Source: Candidatus Binatia bacterium
GTDB lineage: Bacteria; Desulfobacterota; Binatia; Bin18
Length of the DNA: 32,538 nucleotides
Direction of reading: 5' to 3'
Assembly (NCBI GenBank): GCA_022824615.1
Contig: JAJDZM010000083.1
Span: 1 to 32,538 of the forward strand
Shown: positions 1-8,749 of the stretch, piece after piece
How the letters are laid out: every line of letters starts with the position of its first letter
How positions within the stretch are numbered: position 1 is the stretch's first letter
Program-made: the position numbers and the translations under genes
Notes under the pieces: model-generated
Database searches by the model: none
What the model was told of the DNA's origin: nothing
The model's input: only the letters and a program-made list of their open reading frames with translations

Positions 1-145
1 AGATGAGGGTGGCGGGGTGATTATCAAGTCCACCAGCCAGCTCAGCGCAAACCAGGCTTTGGACGATGCCATCCGGAATGCTCAGATTCCACCTGAATAT
101 GAGGACATTGTGAAGCAGTTATTTTCTCGGGGGGCGATGCAGTGA
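1..145 (+). CDS. C-terminal end of an unidentified protein (partial)
   Basis: An open frame enters from the left edge (first whole codon at base 2) and ends at a TGA at 143-145. The visible tail is about 47 residues and ends in IPPEYEDIVKQLFSRGAMQ. A short amphipathic 'P-x-E-Y-x-D-I-V-K-x-x-F' end like this is common in the large proteins encoded just before MoxR ATPases. The stop overlaps the GTG start of the MoxR gene (GTGA overlap), so this gene is very probably the preceding member of that operon. Too little is visible to assign a family. Confidence 0.7.
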   Translation, partial: DEGGGVIIKSTSQLSANQALDDAIRNAQIPPEYEDIVKQLFSRGAMQ

Positions 146-1191
146 GTGAGACGCCGGCAACCGATCTGGTTCTTGAATTTCAGGATACCTTTCAACGGAT
201 TCAATCCGAACTGGCCAAGGTCATTATCGGTCATGAGGAGCTGATCAAAAACATTCTCATCGCCTTTTTTGCCGGCGGCCATGTGCTGATTGAGGGCGTC
301 CCAGGCACGGGCAAAACGCTTCTGGTGCGTTCGCTCGCCCGCGTTCTGAATCTCAGCTTTAGTCGGATTCAGTTCACCGTGGACCTGATGCCCGCAGACG
401 TGACCGGCACTCGTATGGTCGTGGATCAGGACGACGGCCGGCGCGATTTCGTCTTTGTTGAGGGGCCGATTTTTTCCCACGTGCTGCTGGCGGATGAGAT
501 CAACCGCTCCACTCCCAAAACTCAGGCCGCACTGCTCGAAGCCATGGCTGAACTCCAGGTCACGGTGGCCGGCACCACCTACCAACTCCACCCACCCTTT
601 TTTGTGCTGGCGACGCTCAACCCGATCGAAATGGAGGGTACCTATCCGCTGCCCGAAGCCCAACTCGACCGCTTCTTTTTCAAGGTCCGCCTGACCTATC
701 CCACCCACCACGAGGTCCGACGTATCATCAGCTCAACGACCACGACCGCCGAACCGGATATTCAGCCCGTCTTTTCCGAAGCGGAAGCCGCCGAAAAAAT
801 TATGGCGTTTCGGCATCTGGTTCGCGATGTGCTGGTTGCTCCCCATATTGAAGAGTATATCGCGGCCCTGATTCATGCCACGCTGCCGGCGGACGCGCTG
901 TATATGAATCAGACCGATACGGCCACAGTGACATTGCCGAAAGACGACTTGGTGAGCCGCTATGTCAATTTTGGCTCCAGTCCGCGGGGTGGCCAGACCC
1001 TGATGCTGGGCGCGAAAGTCGCCGCCCTGCTCGATGGGCGGGCCAACGTCAGCTACGACGATGTTGACCAAGTCATGCTGCCGGCCCTCAGTCATCGGCT
1101 GGTGCTCAATTTTGCCGCCGAAGCGGAGAATATCGACCCGGCCTCGATCATTGAGCGTATTCTGCAGTCCGCCAAAAAAATCCAACGATAG
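142..1191 (+). CDS. MoxR-family AAA+ ATPase
   Basis: This 349-residue protein is a MoxR-type AAA+ ATPase, a chaperone-like motor thought to help assemble or activate partner enzymes together with VWA-domain proteins. A Walker A motif GVPGTGKT lies at about residues 52-59. A Walker B motif LLADEIN follows at about 115-121, and a sensor-1 type ATLNP near 156. The C-terminal lid domain (about 235-345) includes the family-typical SPRGGQ. Length is normal for the family. The GTG start at 142 overlaps the upstream stop, and the DUF58 gene starts 14 bases after the stop. The order MoxR-DUF58-VWA-VWA is the classical arrangement and strongly supports the call. The substrate of this particular system is unknown. 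Confidence 0.95.
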   Translation: MSETPATDLVLEFQDTFQRIQSELAKVIIGHEELIKNILIAFFAGGHVLIEGVPGTGKTLLVRSLARVLNLSFSRIQFTVDLMPADVTGTRMVVDQDDGRRDFVFVEGPIFSHVLLADEINRSTPKTQAALLEAMAELQVTVAGTTYQLHPPFFVLATLNPIEMEGTYPLPEAQLDRFFFKVRLTYPTHHEVRRIISSTTTTAEPDIQPVFSEAEAAEKIMAFRHLVRDVLVAPHIEEYIAALIHATLPADALYMNQTDTATVTLPKDDLVSRYVNFGSSPRGGQTLMLGAKVAALLDGRANVSYDDVDQVMLPALSHRLVLNFAAEAENIDPASIIERILQSAKKIQR

Positions 1192-1205
1192 GAATAGGGC
1201 CGCGC

Positions 1206-2105
1206 GTGAGTCTGACCGATCCCGCCTTTTTCAAGCAGCTCGACCGTCTGCGTATGCGTGTCCGCGCGGCGCGCGGCCATCGCCCTGGGGAGACGCCCAT
1301 TCCGCGCACGAGTCAGGCCTGGGGTGTGGAATTCGAGTCCTACAAAGACTATTCGTCTGGGGACGATTTTCGCTATGTTGACTGGAATGCCGCCGGGCGA
1401 CTCGATCAGCTGCTAGTCAAGACGTTTACGGCGGAACGGGAAATCCCGTTTCATGTCATTCTTGACACCAGCGCGTCGATGGGCGCCCCTGCCAGAGACG
1501 AGAAATTTACCCACGCCGTGGACCTGGTCACGGCGCTCAGCTATATCGTGCTCTCCAGTAATAATACGCTCCGGGTCGCTGCCCTGTCCGCCCCTCCGCG
1601 TCCCTTTCTGGCAACGCCCTTCTTACGTCATCGCAACCGTTTTCTCCGTGTCTCCCCCTTTTTGGAAGCGCTGACACCGAGCGGGAAGACCTACCTCAGG
1701 GAGTCTGTTCAGTCGTATATTCGGCAGACCAAAGAGCCGGGTGTGGTCGTCCTGATCTCGGACTTTCTGACCCGACCCACGCAGTATGAAGCCGCCCTGC
1801 TCTTTCTGATCGCGCGGGGCTATGAAGTCAAAGCCATTCAGGTGCTGGGCGAGAGCGAGCTCCGCCCGGAACGTCTTTTTCGGCGCGGCAAGCTCTACGA
1901 TGTCGAAGAGCAGACCGAACGCTGGGTCACCCTCAGCCGGGCCAACCTTGAGAGATATCATCACGCCCTGTCGATTCATTGTGACGCGCTCCAACAGTTC
2001 TGTCATAAACACCGGGTGCTCTATACGCGTCTCTCCAGTGCGCAGCCTATCACCGAAACGGTAACGGAGACCCTCGCCCAGGTGGGGCTCGTCACCCTTC
2101 ACTGA
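1206..2105 (+). CDS. DUF58 domain protein of the MoxR operon
   Basis: This 299-residue protein matches the DUF58 family. The conserved block GVEFESYKDYSSGDDFRYVDW lies at about residues 40-60, followed by a VWA-like segment with a MIDAS-type DTSASMG near residue 96. DUF58 proteins nearly always sit beside MoxR ATPases and are presumed partners or adaptors of the ATPase; no enzymatic activity is established. No signal peptide or membrane helix is evident, so it is probably cytoplasmic or peripheral. The GTG start follows the MoxR stop by 14 bases. The next gene begins 16 bases downstream, consistent with one transcript. Confidence 0.92.
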   Translation: MSLTDPAFFKQLDRLRMRVRAARGHRPGETPIPRTSQAWGVEFESYKDYSSGDDFRYVDWNAAGRLDQLLVKTFTAEREIPFHVILDTSASMGAPARDEKFTHAVDLVTALSYIVLSSNNTLRVAALSAPPRPFLATPFLRHRNRFLRVSPFLEALTPSGKTYLRESVQSYIRQTKEPGVVVLISDFLTRPTQYEAALLFLIARGYEVKAIQVLGESELRPERLFRRGKLYDVEEQTERWVTLSRANLERYHHALSIHCDALQQFCHKHRVLYTRLSSAQPITETVTETLAQVGLVTLH

Positions 2106-2121
2106 GCATCTTCTGCGGCGT

Positions 2122-4005
2122 ATGGGCATCCTCAATCCAGCGGCCTTACCGTTCGTTTCCCTGCTCGGCGTTCTGCTCCTGATCTATCTGCGCCAGCGGA
2201 CTCGCACCCGCATTGAAGTCCCCAGCCTCCTGTTCTGGACAGACGTTCCAGAAGATCGCGTGCGGTCCAGACGCTTCCGACCCGACCTCCTCTTTCTCCT
2301 TCAGATCCTGCTCCTCCTGTTGCTGATTGGGGGATTACTGCACCCGTACTGGTCGCGCACAGTAACCGAAACGCGCGGAGACCGGCAGATTCTCGTCTTC
2401 GATCTGTCGGCGAGCATGCAGGCGCGCGAAAGCGGCGTACGCCGCTTTGATCTGGCCCTGGACCAGGCCAGAGATGTGCTCCACGACCTGGCGCCGCTTG
2501 ACGAAGTCATGCTCATCGGTATTGCGGCCCGACCCCAGGTCATCAGCGGTTTTACAACAGACCATCGTCTGGTATTGCACCGCCTCGAGAGCCTCCGGCC
2601 GCAGGATACGGGCACCCAGTTGGAACTGGGCATCGAACTCGCTCTCGTCCAGCGCGACCGAGCCGGACGGCAAGCCCAGATTCATGTTTTTACCGATCTG
2701 CCGGCCAACCAGTTGAGCCTGTCAGAGACACCGCAACAGGTATTGACCTATCATCGCGTGGGTGAGACCGACGATAATATGGCGTTGGCCTCGGTCCACG
2801 TCTACCAGAATCCCTTCCAGGATTACTCCCAGGCCCAGGCCTACATCCTCGTTCGGAATTACGCCAATCGCACAAAAACTGCGACGTTGCGCGTCGAACT
2901 CAACGGCCAGGCGGTCTTTCAGGAAGCGTTCAGCCTCTCGGCCAATAACACCCGCTCGTTCTCTTTAGGCGGTTTTACCGGGCCGGGACAGCTTGCCGTA
3001 CATCTTGAGTCCGAGGACGCCTTAGCCGTCGATAATCACGCCCTGAACTGGGTGGCTGAACGCCGCTCAACGCAGTTAGTCCTGGTCTCTCCGGCTGCCC
3101 ACCTGCACCAGGAACTCCAGCAGCTCAGCCGTGTATTGCCCGGCGTGACACTGCGCAGCACCAGGCCCGAGGACTTCTCGCCCACTCAGGTGAGTGAACA
3201 GGATGTGGTCCTTTTTCACCAATTTGTTCCCGACGAGGCCGTCCCCGCCAATAGCCTCTACATCTTTCCACCAGTTGAAAATTCGCTTTTTCCCGTGCTG
3301 ACCGAGGCTGCGGATCTGACGATTCTGGACTGGAACGACGAGCACGAAATTTTGCATAACCTGCAGTACGTTGAGGCCCTGCCGTTCAAGCAGGCCCGTA
3401 TTCTCGCCCTCCCCTCCTGGGCTCAGGTCCTTATTTCCTCAAAGACCAGCCACGGCGAGATCCCGCTGGCGCTGACGGGAGAGAGGAATGGTCACCGTAT
3501 TGTCTGTTTAGCCTTTGATCTCGATACGGGAAATCTGACCGACTCGGACAATCTGACCCTGCTCGTCCTCTTTCTCAACGCCCTGCGCTGGCTGCGCCCG
3601 CCCAATCCACTCGACCCCCACCTGTTGCCCGCCGGAGACGTGTTCTTTCTCCCTACGGATGCTCCCCTTGACGGCGCACGCCTCTCCACGCCTCAGACTG
3701 AAGTTCAGGTTCTTGAAGCCGACACCGTGCCGCTCGACCGGGTGGGCGTCTATCGGGTTGAGGCTGCGACCTATCGTGCGGAACTGTACGCCAATCTCTT
3801 TGACGAGGCCGAGTCCAATATTGGCCGACAGATTGTGGACGAGACACAGCCATCCGTGTCGTCGGGAGTCCGCACCTCACCCGAGGCCGTACAGCGCGAA
3901 ATTCCGGTCGAATTTGGCCAGAGTCTGTACTGGCTGGCCGCGCTGCTGCTCTTTGGTGAGTGGCTCTACGCCTTGTGGCGCTCTCCGCTGGAGGGTGTGT
4001 CATGA
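2122..4005 (+). CDS. BatA-like membrane protein with VWA domain
   Basis: The 627-residue product starts with the Aerotolerance/BatA-type N-terminus: a hydrophobic helix at about 5-22, then a basic stretch and the family-typical 'PSLLFW'. A second, very leucine-rich helix follows at about 53-75. A von Willebrand factor A domain begins near residue 88, with the MIDAS motif FDLSASM. A long extracytoplasmic-type beta-rich region follows, and a final hydrophobic helix lies near residues 603-621. Architecture and context fit a membrane-anchored partner of the MoxR ATPase. Its stop codon overlaps the ATG of the next gene (ATGA), suggesting translational coupling. The ligand or target of the VWA domain is not known. 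Confidence 0.9.
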   Translation: MGILNPAALPFVSLLGVLLLIYLRQRTRTRIEVPSLLFWTDVPEDRVRSRRFRPDLLFLLQILLLLLLIGGLLHPYWSRTVTETRGDRQILVFDLSASMQARESGVRRFDLALDQARDVLHDLAPLDEVMLIGIAARPQVISGFTTDHRLVLHRLESLRPQDTGTQLELGIELALVQRDRAGRQAQIHVFTDLPANQLSLSETPQQVLTYHRVGETDDNMALASVHVYQNPFQDYSQAQAYILVRNYANRTKTATLRVELNGQAVFQEAFSLSANNTRSFSLGGFTGPGQLAVHLESEDALAVDNHALNWVAERRSTQLVLVSPAAHLHQELQQLSRVLPGVTLRSTRPEDFSPTQVSEQDVVLFHQFVPDEAVPANSLYIFPPVENSLFPVLTEAADLTILDWNDEHEILHNLQYVEALPFKQARILALPSWAQVLISSKTSHGEIPLALTGERNGHRIVCLAFDLDTGNLTDSDNLTLLVLFLNALRWLRPPNPLDPHLLPAGDVFFLPTDAPLDGARLSTPQTEVQVLEADTVPLDRVGVYRVEAATYRAELYANLFDEAESNIGRQIVDETQPSVSSGVRTSPEAVQREIPVEFGQSLYWLAALLLFGEWLYALWRSPLEGVS

Positions 4006-6662
4006 CCGCGGAAATTTTTGGCCAGGCGTACACCATCTTGTCGCCGCAGTTCCTATGGCTGCTGCTGCTGTTGCCCCTGCTGTGGCTGCCGTTGCGTGGC
4101 CGCTCTCAGCGGCGTGTACTCCTGGGTGCGACGCTCCTGAGAACAATAGCCGCTCTCCTGATTATCCTGGCTCTGGCCGGTCTGAGCCATCAGACTATTC
4201 TGTCCGATCAGCGCTTAGCCGTTGTGGCGGCGGTTGATACCTCAGACAGCATTGTGACAGCAGCCCGGACCTGGATGCAGACCTATCTGGATCAACTCAA
4301 AGAAGCGCTCTCGGCACAAGATGAGCTCGCCATTCTCTCGTTTGCAGCGGATACCCAGCTCGTTCTCGCTCCCGGTCCGGCAGCCCAGGCGATCCTGCCC
4401 GAGTCGCTGCCGTCGTCCGACCGCGCAACCAGTACCAATATCGCGCAAGCGCTTGAACGCTCCTTTGCCCTGTATCCCGAGGGGGCGGAAAAACGTCTCC
4501 TCCTCCTGACTGACGGCAATGAGACAACCGGCATGGCCCGCCAGACTGTTGCCGCCGCCCGTCAAATGGGCATCACCATTTATCCGGTCATTCCCCCCGG
4601 CGGACAACAGGCCGAGGTCTCCCTGGAAAAATTCGTGGTTCCGCCGCTGACCCGTGAGGGCAGCGTCTTTGATATGCGCCTCGTTGTCCGCAATGGCCAT
4701 GACCGGCCGGTTCCGGGCAGGGCGGACATCTATGCCGACGACCGGCTCCTGACCCGTCAGGTGGTGAGCCTGGAGCCCGGCCTGTCGGTTCTGGAAATTC
4801 CCGCTCAAATCCTTCAGCGCGGGAACTATCTGCTGCGAGCCGAGGTGCAGACGGACGCCGATACCATCGCCGGGAACAATACCCAGAGTACAAGCCTGGC
4901 GGTTGCCGGGAAAACGCGCGCCCTGGTCATTACCGACAACCCCAAGACCCACCTGGCCCGCGCCCTGCACCTCAAGGAAGTGGATATTGAGTTCCGCCGT
5001 CCCGAGGGTCTGCCAACCAGTCTGCCCCAGCTGCTCGACTATAATAGCGTGGTCTTTGACGATATCGGCCGCAAAGACGTGACACAGCGCCAGATGACCG
5101 CCATTGAGCGCTATGTCCGCGACTTTGGTGGGGGGTTTCTCATGGCCGGTGGAGCGCGGACGTTTGGGACGCTCGACTATCAAAACTCCGCCATAGAACG
5201 GCTCTTGCCGGTCTCCTTTCACGAGCAGCGTCCGCAGAAAAAGAAGCGCATTCCGATCGCCCTCTTCTTGCTGATCGACCGCTCAAACAGCATGGGCTAC
5301 AACAGCCGCGTGCGCGGCCTGCACGACGGCCAAAAGATGGAATATGCGCAGAAGGCGGCCATCGCCGTCCTGGGCCAGCTCAAAAATACCGATTTGGCGG
5401 GCGCCATTGCCTTTGACTCAGAAGCCTATGCCCTGTCCGCATTAAAGCGGCTGTCACAGAATCGCTCGACGCTGCGGAGTCGCATCGGACGTCTCCGATA
5501 TGGCGGCGGGACGGATTTCTATAATGCCCTGGAAGCCGCAGCCGACCAATTAAGTCGGAGTCGGCGGTCCATTCGGCATATTATTCTCCTCACGGACGGC
5601 GATACCAACCGCAGTCCGACCGATCATTATCCATTGATTAAAACCATTGCCCAGCGCCAGATCTCGATTACGACCATTCGGATTGGGAGCGATACCGTCA
5701 ACCTGCAACTCCTGTCGTATATGTCGGAAAAAACGGGTGGGCGCTTCTACCATGTTGAAGACGCCACCATGCTGCCCCAACTCCTGGTGCGAGACACCCG
5801 TCAGACCCTGCGCCGGCAAGGTCAGGAAGACGAGGGCCCCAAGGATATCGTCCCCCAGGTCGGCGTCCGGGGGCAGATTTTACGCGGCCTGTCCGACTTC
5901 CCGGCCCTGGACGAATATATGCTGACCAAGCCCAAGAAGCGGGCGAACGTCCAGCTCTATACCGACGTCCACGGTGAGCGGGACCCGCTCCTGGCCACCT
6001 GGCAGTACGGTCTGGGCAAGGTCGTCGTCGTGCCGTTTGATCCGAGCGGCGCCGGCTCAGGGGATTGGATACGCTGGGAACGCTTCGGGAAATTCTGGTC
6101 TCAGGCGGTTCGCTGGGCCATGCGGAATGAAACCCCGCTGGATTATCGACTGAGCGCGACCAGGCGTGGCGAGCGCACGATCCTCCGGGTCGAATCCTTT
6201 GACAATACCGATAACAGCATCCTCCAGGCCCGTCTGGCCAGTGGAACCCGGAGTGAGACCCTGACCCTCATGCCGGTCGCCCCGCGTATCTCCGAAGCCG
6301 TCCTGCCCGCCCGCTATACGGGCAACGTTCTCGTCACCATTGTCAAACGCAGCGGCAATACCATTCTGAATCAGCGGAGTCAGATGGTTCTGGTTGGACA
6401 AGAAGTGGACGGAGCGTTGAGGGAATATCGCCAGCAACAACCCAACCGGCCATTGCTGCACGCCCTGGCCGAAGGAACGGGCGGCAGCCTCAACCCGACG
6501 TTTGACGAACTCACCTCCCACATCCGGGGCGGCCGGAAAGTCCTCCTCCACCCACTCGAAAACACCCTCATTGTCATCGCTCTTTTCTTCCTCCTGGCCG
6601 ACATCGCCCTGCGTGTTTTGTTCGGGCCGCCGCCCGGGACCTCACCGCTCCCATTTTCTTGA
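4002..6662 (+). CDS. large membrane protein with two VWA domains and a glutamine-amidotransferase-like fold
   Basis: I chose the ATG at 4002 (886 residues) rather than the upstream in-frame GTG at 3960, because it overlaps the preceding TGA as ATGA and begins right before the membrane segments. Two N-terminal hydrophobic helices (about 15-60) are followed by a first VWA-like domain (VVAAVDTSDS, near 80). An Ig-like region comes next, then a Rossmann-like segment resembling the glutamine amidotransferase fold (YNSVVFDDIG...FGGGFLMAGG, near 345-385). A second VWA domain has a good MIDAS motif, LIDRSNSMG, near 425. A C-terminal hydrophobic helix lies near 865-882. This composite is typical of the last gene of MoxR operons. 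The amidotransferase-like part shows no obvious catalytic triad and is probably structural. The gene ends with a tandem TGATAA stop. Confidence 0.9.
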   Translation: MTAEIFGQAYTILSPQFLWLLLLLPLLWLPLRGRSQRRVLLGATLLRTIAALLIILALAGLSHQTILSDQRLAVVAAVDTSDSIVTAARTWMQTYLDQLKEALSAQDELAILSFAADTQLVLAPGPAAQAILPESLPSSDRATSTNIAQALERSFALYPEGAEKRLLLLTDGNETTGMARQTVAAARQMGITIYPVIPPGGQQAEVSLEKFVVPPLTREGSVFDMRLVVRNGHDRPVPGRADIYADDRLLTRQVVSLEPGLSVLEIPAQILQRGNYLLRAEVQTDADTIAGNNTQSTSLAVAGKTRALVITDNPKTHLARALHLKEVDIEFRRPEGLPTSLPQLLDYNSVVFDDIGRKDVTQRQMTAIERYVRDFGGGFLMAGGARTFGTLDYQNSAIERLLPVSFHEQRPQKKKRIPIALFLLIDRSNSMGYNSRVRGLHDGQKMEYAQKAAIAVLGQLKNTDLAGAIAFDSEAYALSALKRLSQNRSTLRSRIGRLRYGGGTDFYNALEAAADQLSRSRRSIRHIILLTDGDTNRSPTDHYPLIKTIAQRQISITTIRIGSDTVNLQLLSYMSEKTGGRFYHVEDATMLPQLLVRDTRQTLRRQGQEDEGPKDIVPQVGVRGQILRGLSDFPALDEYMLTKPKKRANVQLYTDVHGERDPLLATWQYGLGKVVVVPFDPSGAGSGDWIRWERFGKFWSQAVRWAMRNETPLDYRLSATRRGERTILRVESFDNTDNSILQARLASGTRSETLTLMPVAPRISEAVLPARYTGNVLVTIVKRSGNTILNQRSQMVLVGQEVDGALREYRQQQPNRPLLHALAEGTGGSLNPTFDELTSHIRGGRKVLLHPLENTLIVIALFFLLADIALRVLFGPPPGTSPLPFS

Positions 6663-6767
6663 TAAGAAACCATCCAGGAAAAGAATGCGCTTGCGGTGTG
6701 GTAGTGGGCGGAAAGTTTTCCAGTTATGTATAACCGTCGTAAGACCACAACCTAACGGAAACCGTCT

Positions 6768-7106
6768 ATGCCGATTGCCAGAAACAATATGACTACGACC
6801 CCTGCGGTTCCGGGTCGCACCATTCAGGAAGCGCTTGGCATTGTCAGCGCCGAGTGTGTTTTGGGCATCAACGTCTTTCGGGATATGCTGGGCGGCCTGC
6901 GGGATTTTTTTGGAGGCCGCAGCGGCACCCACCAAAAAGCGTTGCGGGAAGCCAAGGAGACCTGCCTGGAAGAACTCGCGGAGCAAGCCTCGCAGCTCGG
7001 TGCCGATGCGGTTGTCGGCGTCGATATGGACTACAGCGAAATCAGCGGCGGAGGAAAAGGCATGTTACTGCTGGTCGCAACTGGAACGGCAGTTCGGCTG
7101 AAATAA
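6768..7106 (+). CDS. YbjQ/UPF0145-family protein
   Basis: This is a small protein (112 residues from the ATG at 6768) of the YbjQ family, sometimes called putative heavy-metal-binding proteins. The hallmark segments are present: ECVLGINVFRDMLGGLRDFFGGRSG near residues 28-52, ALREAKETCLEELAEQASQLGADAVVGVDMDY at about 57-88, and a C-terminal GTAVRLK. The family forms oligomeric rings; its function is unsettled. A second in-frame ATG at 6789 (MTTTPAVPG...) fits the usual family N-terminus better. Neither start has a convincing Shine-Dalgarno sequence, so the true start may be 6789 (105 residues). About 105 bases separate it from the VWA gene, so it may have its own promoter. Confidence 0.85.
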   Translation: MPIARNNMTTTPAVPGRTIQEALGIVSAECVLGINVFRDMLGGLRDFFGGRSGTHQKALREAKETCLEELAEQASQLGADAVVGVDMDYSEISGGGKGMLLLVATGTAVRLK

Positions 7107-7164
7107 CGACTGAGAGATCCCCTGCCGAAACCCAAGAGAGAACCGTACTGGAAAAGATTGTACA

Positions 7165-7527
7165 GTGATCCACTTCCCGAATTTTCGTAGTGTGAAAGTG
7201 CCGAGCCCGTATATCCACGCGGTATTATACGCGAGCCTGATCGTGTTCGGAGCGTCCTGCTCCTGGCTGCCGTTTAGCAGAGGCTGCTGTGATGATGACC
7301 GCGACCTGGGCGTTACCTATCTCCAGGAGCCGGGACAATTTCCAGCCGCCACGCCAACGTATGGCCGCGCCCGTGATATTGACCCCGGGGCGGGAGAAAC
7401 CATTACCAAGCCGGGGCTGCTCTCGAAGTATAATCCGTTCAAGGGCTTTATGGACGACGAAGAAGACGAGCCGGTCGCCTCAAGCGACGACGACGAGGGA
7501 TTTTTCGGGAATTTATTCCCGTTTTGA
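7165..7527 (+). CDS. small exported protein of unknown function with acidic tail
   Basis: I do not recognise this 120-residue protein. A hydrophobic segment near residues 18-31 (HAVLYASLIVFGAS) precedes a cysteine, so it may be a lipoprotein, but the box GAS-C lacks the usual Leu at -3, so a plain signal peptide or anchor is as likely. Further Cys residues follow (SRGCCDDD). The C-terminal third is very acidic (DDEEDE, SSDDDEG) and ends FGNLFPF. A GTG at 7165 with an upstream GGAAAAG is the annotated start; an internal GTG near 7192 would give a shorter leader. It lies 58 bases after the YbjQ gene and converges on the FIST gene with only 8 bases between stops. Confidence 0.55.
   Translation: MIHFPNFRSVKVPSPYIHAVLYASLIVFGASCSWLPFSRGCCDDDRDLGVTYLQEPGQFPAATPTYGRARDIDPGAGETITKPGLLSKYNPFKGFMDDEEDEPVASSDDDEGFFGNLFPF
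7506..7525 (+). terminator. rho-independent terminator overlapping the last codons of the 7165-7527 gene
   Basis: The sequence CGGGAATTTATTCCCG folds into a short GC-closed hairpin and is followed directly by TTTT. It lies inside the final codons of the small exported protein (G-N-L-F-P-F-stop). With only 8 bases between this gene and the convergent FIST gene, an embedded terminator is plausible. The stem is only 5-7 bp. Confidence 0.5.
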
Positions 7528-7535
7528 CCCCTGCC

Positions 7536-8729
7536 TTAGTGCAGCGGCTTCTCACCAACGAGGACGAGGACACCGGAATACTGGTGGACGATGGATTGGC
7601 GCTGCACGGGGGCGATCTCGCAGCCGGTAAAAAACCCGATAAGCGGCACATCGGCCAGGTATTGGTTGATGTAGGAAGAGTCGATATCGGGAAGCCCGTA
7701 GAGTCCGCTGCCACGTCCGACACAGTTGAAATACAGACCAAACGCCGGGCGGCTGTGCTGCCAGCTCTGGTCCTGCGCCTCCAGCTCACGTTTCAGGTCG
7801 GTCCGTGCGCCGTTCCCGTCGCGTAGGGTGAAGACCAGCTTCTGACCTTCGACGACCTGGTCCGCCACCGCAATAATCCCGCGCTCCGGATCAAAGCCCA
7901 CCAGGTTCCGCACGATGTATTCGCCGGGAGCAATATGCTGGCGTTCGGCGTCGACCGGCAGGCCAACGAAGATATAGGCCGCGGCACGGCGCAGGTCCTC
8001 GCGGAGTTGAGGGCTCACACGTTCGGCAAAGACCTCAAACGCCGGCCGGTCGTCGAGTTCAAGGATGAGATTGTTGTGGGATTTCGTGACGCGATAGACA
8101 GGGCTCACCGGTTGGCAGGCCTGGGTGATGCCGATGGTGTAGGTGAACTGGCCGCTCAGCAGCGCCCCACTGACGGCATCACTGCTGACCGTGTCTCCGC
8201 ACAACTGGAAGGTCTCACCAACACTCCCGTCCTCAGACGCCCCGCCGCCAACAAAAGGCACGTCCGAGAGCCCGCCTTCGGCGATTCCGTCAAAAAACGC
8301 ATGGGAGTCAAAATTATACGTATCGGGGAAGACAAGGGCGAGATTTTCGGGACCGAGGTGAGGCGTGAGGCTGGACACGACCTCCTGGCCAACCGTCCGT
8401 GCCCGGCCGCGCAATTGGGGGACAAAGAAACGATGGGCGGACAGCGTGTCCGACCGCACGGCCAAGACCGCGACACCCGGCGCGCGTTCCACTTCTCCAG
8501 CCGTGGTCAGCACGCCACCGGCACTACAGCCGACAACCTGACTGGCCTGCGTTTCAGCGCGAACCGTGCGCAGGACGCGCCCGTACCCGGCCCCGTGGTG
8601 CGCGGTAGCAAAGACCAGGGCAAAGTCAGCGCGGTCGCCCCCCGCCTGACGCAAGGCCGCCTGGGCCGCTTCCCGCGTGGCCTGTTCGGTATCCTGTTGT
8701 TTTGAGAGACCAACTCCAGCAACGAGCAT
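7536..8729 (-). CDS. FIST-domain (FIST N + FIST C) signalling protein
   Basis: This 397-residue protein has the FIST architecture, a predicted small-ligand sensor domain found in bacterial signal transduction. The N-terminal part (about 1-190) carries FALVFATAHHG and VVGCSAGGVLT, the typical 'GCSxxG' turn, then the VALVFPDT-type and FVGGGASEDG segments. The FIST C part (about 210-375) ends with LYFNCVGRGSGLYG and PLIGFFTGCEIAP, both characteristic. There is no attached histidine kinase, HAMP or GGDEF domain, so any output must come from a partner protein. The ATG has a clear GAGGAG Shine-Dalgarno six bases upstream. It lies 20 bases downstream of the unidentified 227-residue gene and is probably co-transcribed with it. 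Confidence 0.9.
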   Translation of the reverse strand: MLVAGVGLSKQQDTEQATREAAQAALRQAGGDRADFALVFATAHHGAGYGRVLRTVRAETQASQVVGCSAGGVLTTAGEVERAPGVAVLAVRSDTLSAHRFFVPQLRGRARTVGQEVVSSLTPHLGPENLALVFPDTYNFDSHAFFDGIAEGGLSDVPFVGGGASEDGSVGETFQLCGDTVSSDAVSGALLSGQFTYTIGITQACQPVSPVYRVTKSHNNLILELDDRPAFEVFAERVSPQLREDLRRAAAYIFVGLPVDAERQHIAPGEYIVRNLVGFDPERGIIAVADQVVEGQKLVFTLRDGNGARTDLKRELEAQDQSWQHSRPAFGLYFNCVGRGSGLYGLPDIDSSYINQYLADVPLIGFFTGCEIAPVQRQSIVHQYSGVLVLVGEKPLH

Positions 8730-8749
8730 GTCTACTCCTCACAACCGGC

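Noticed and set aside
4242-5222. 326-codon reverse-strand ORF
   Set aside because: It is antisense to the VWA-domain gene, shows no recognisable domain and has Gly/Gln/His-rich composition typical of shadow frames in GC-rich DNA.
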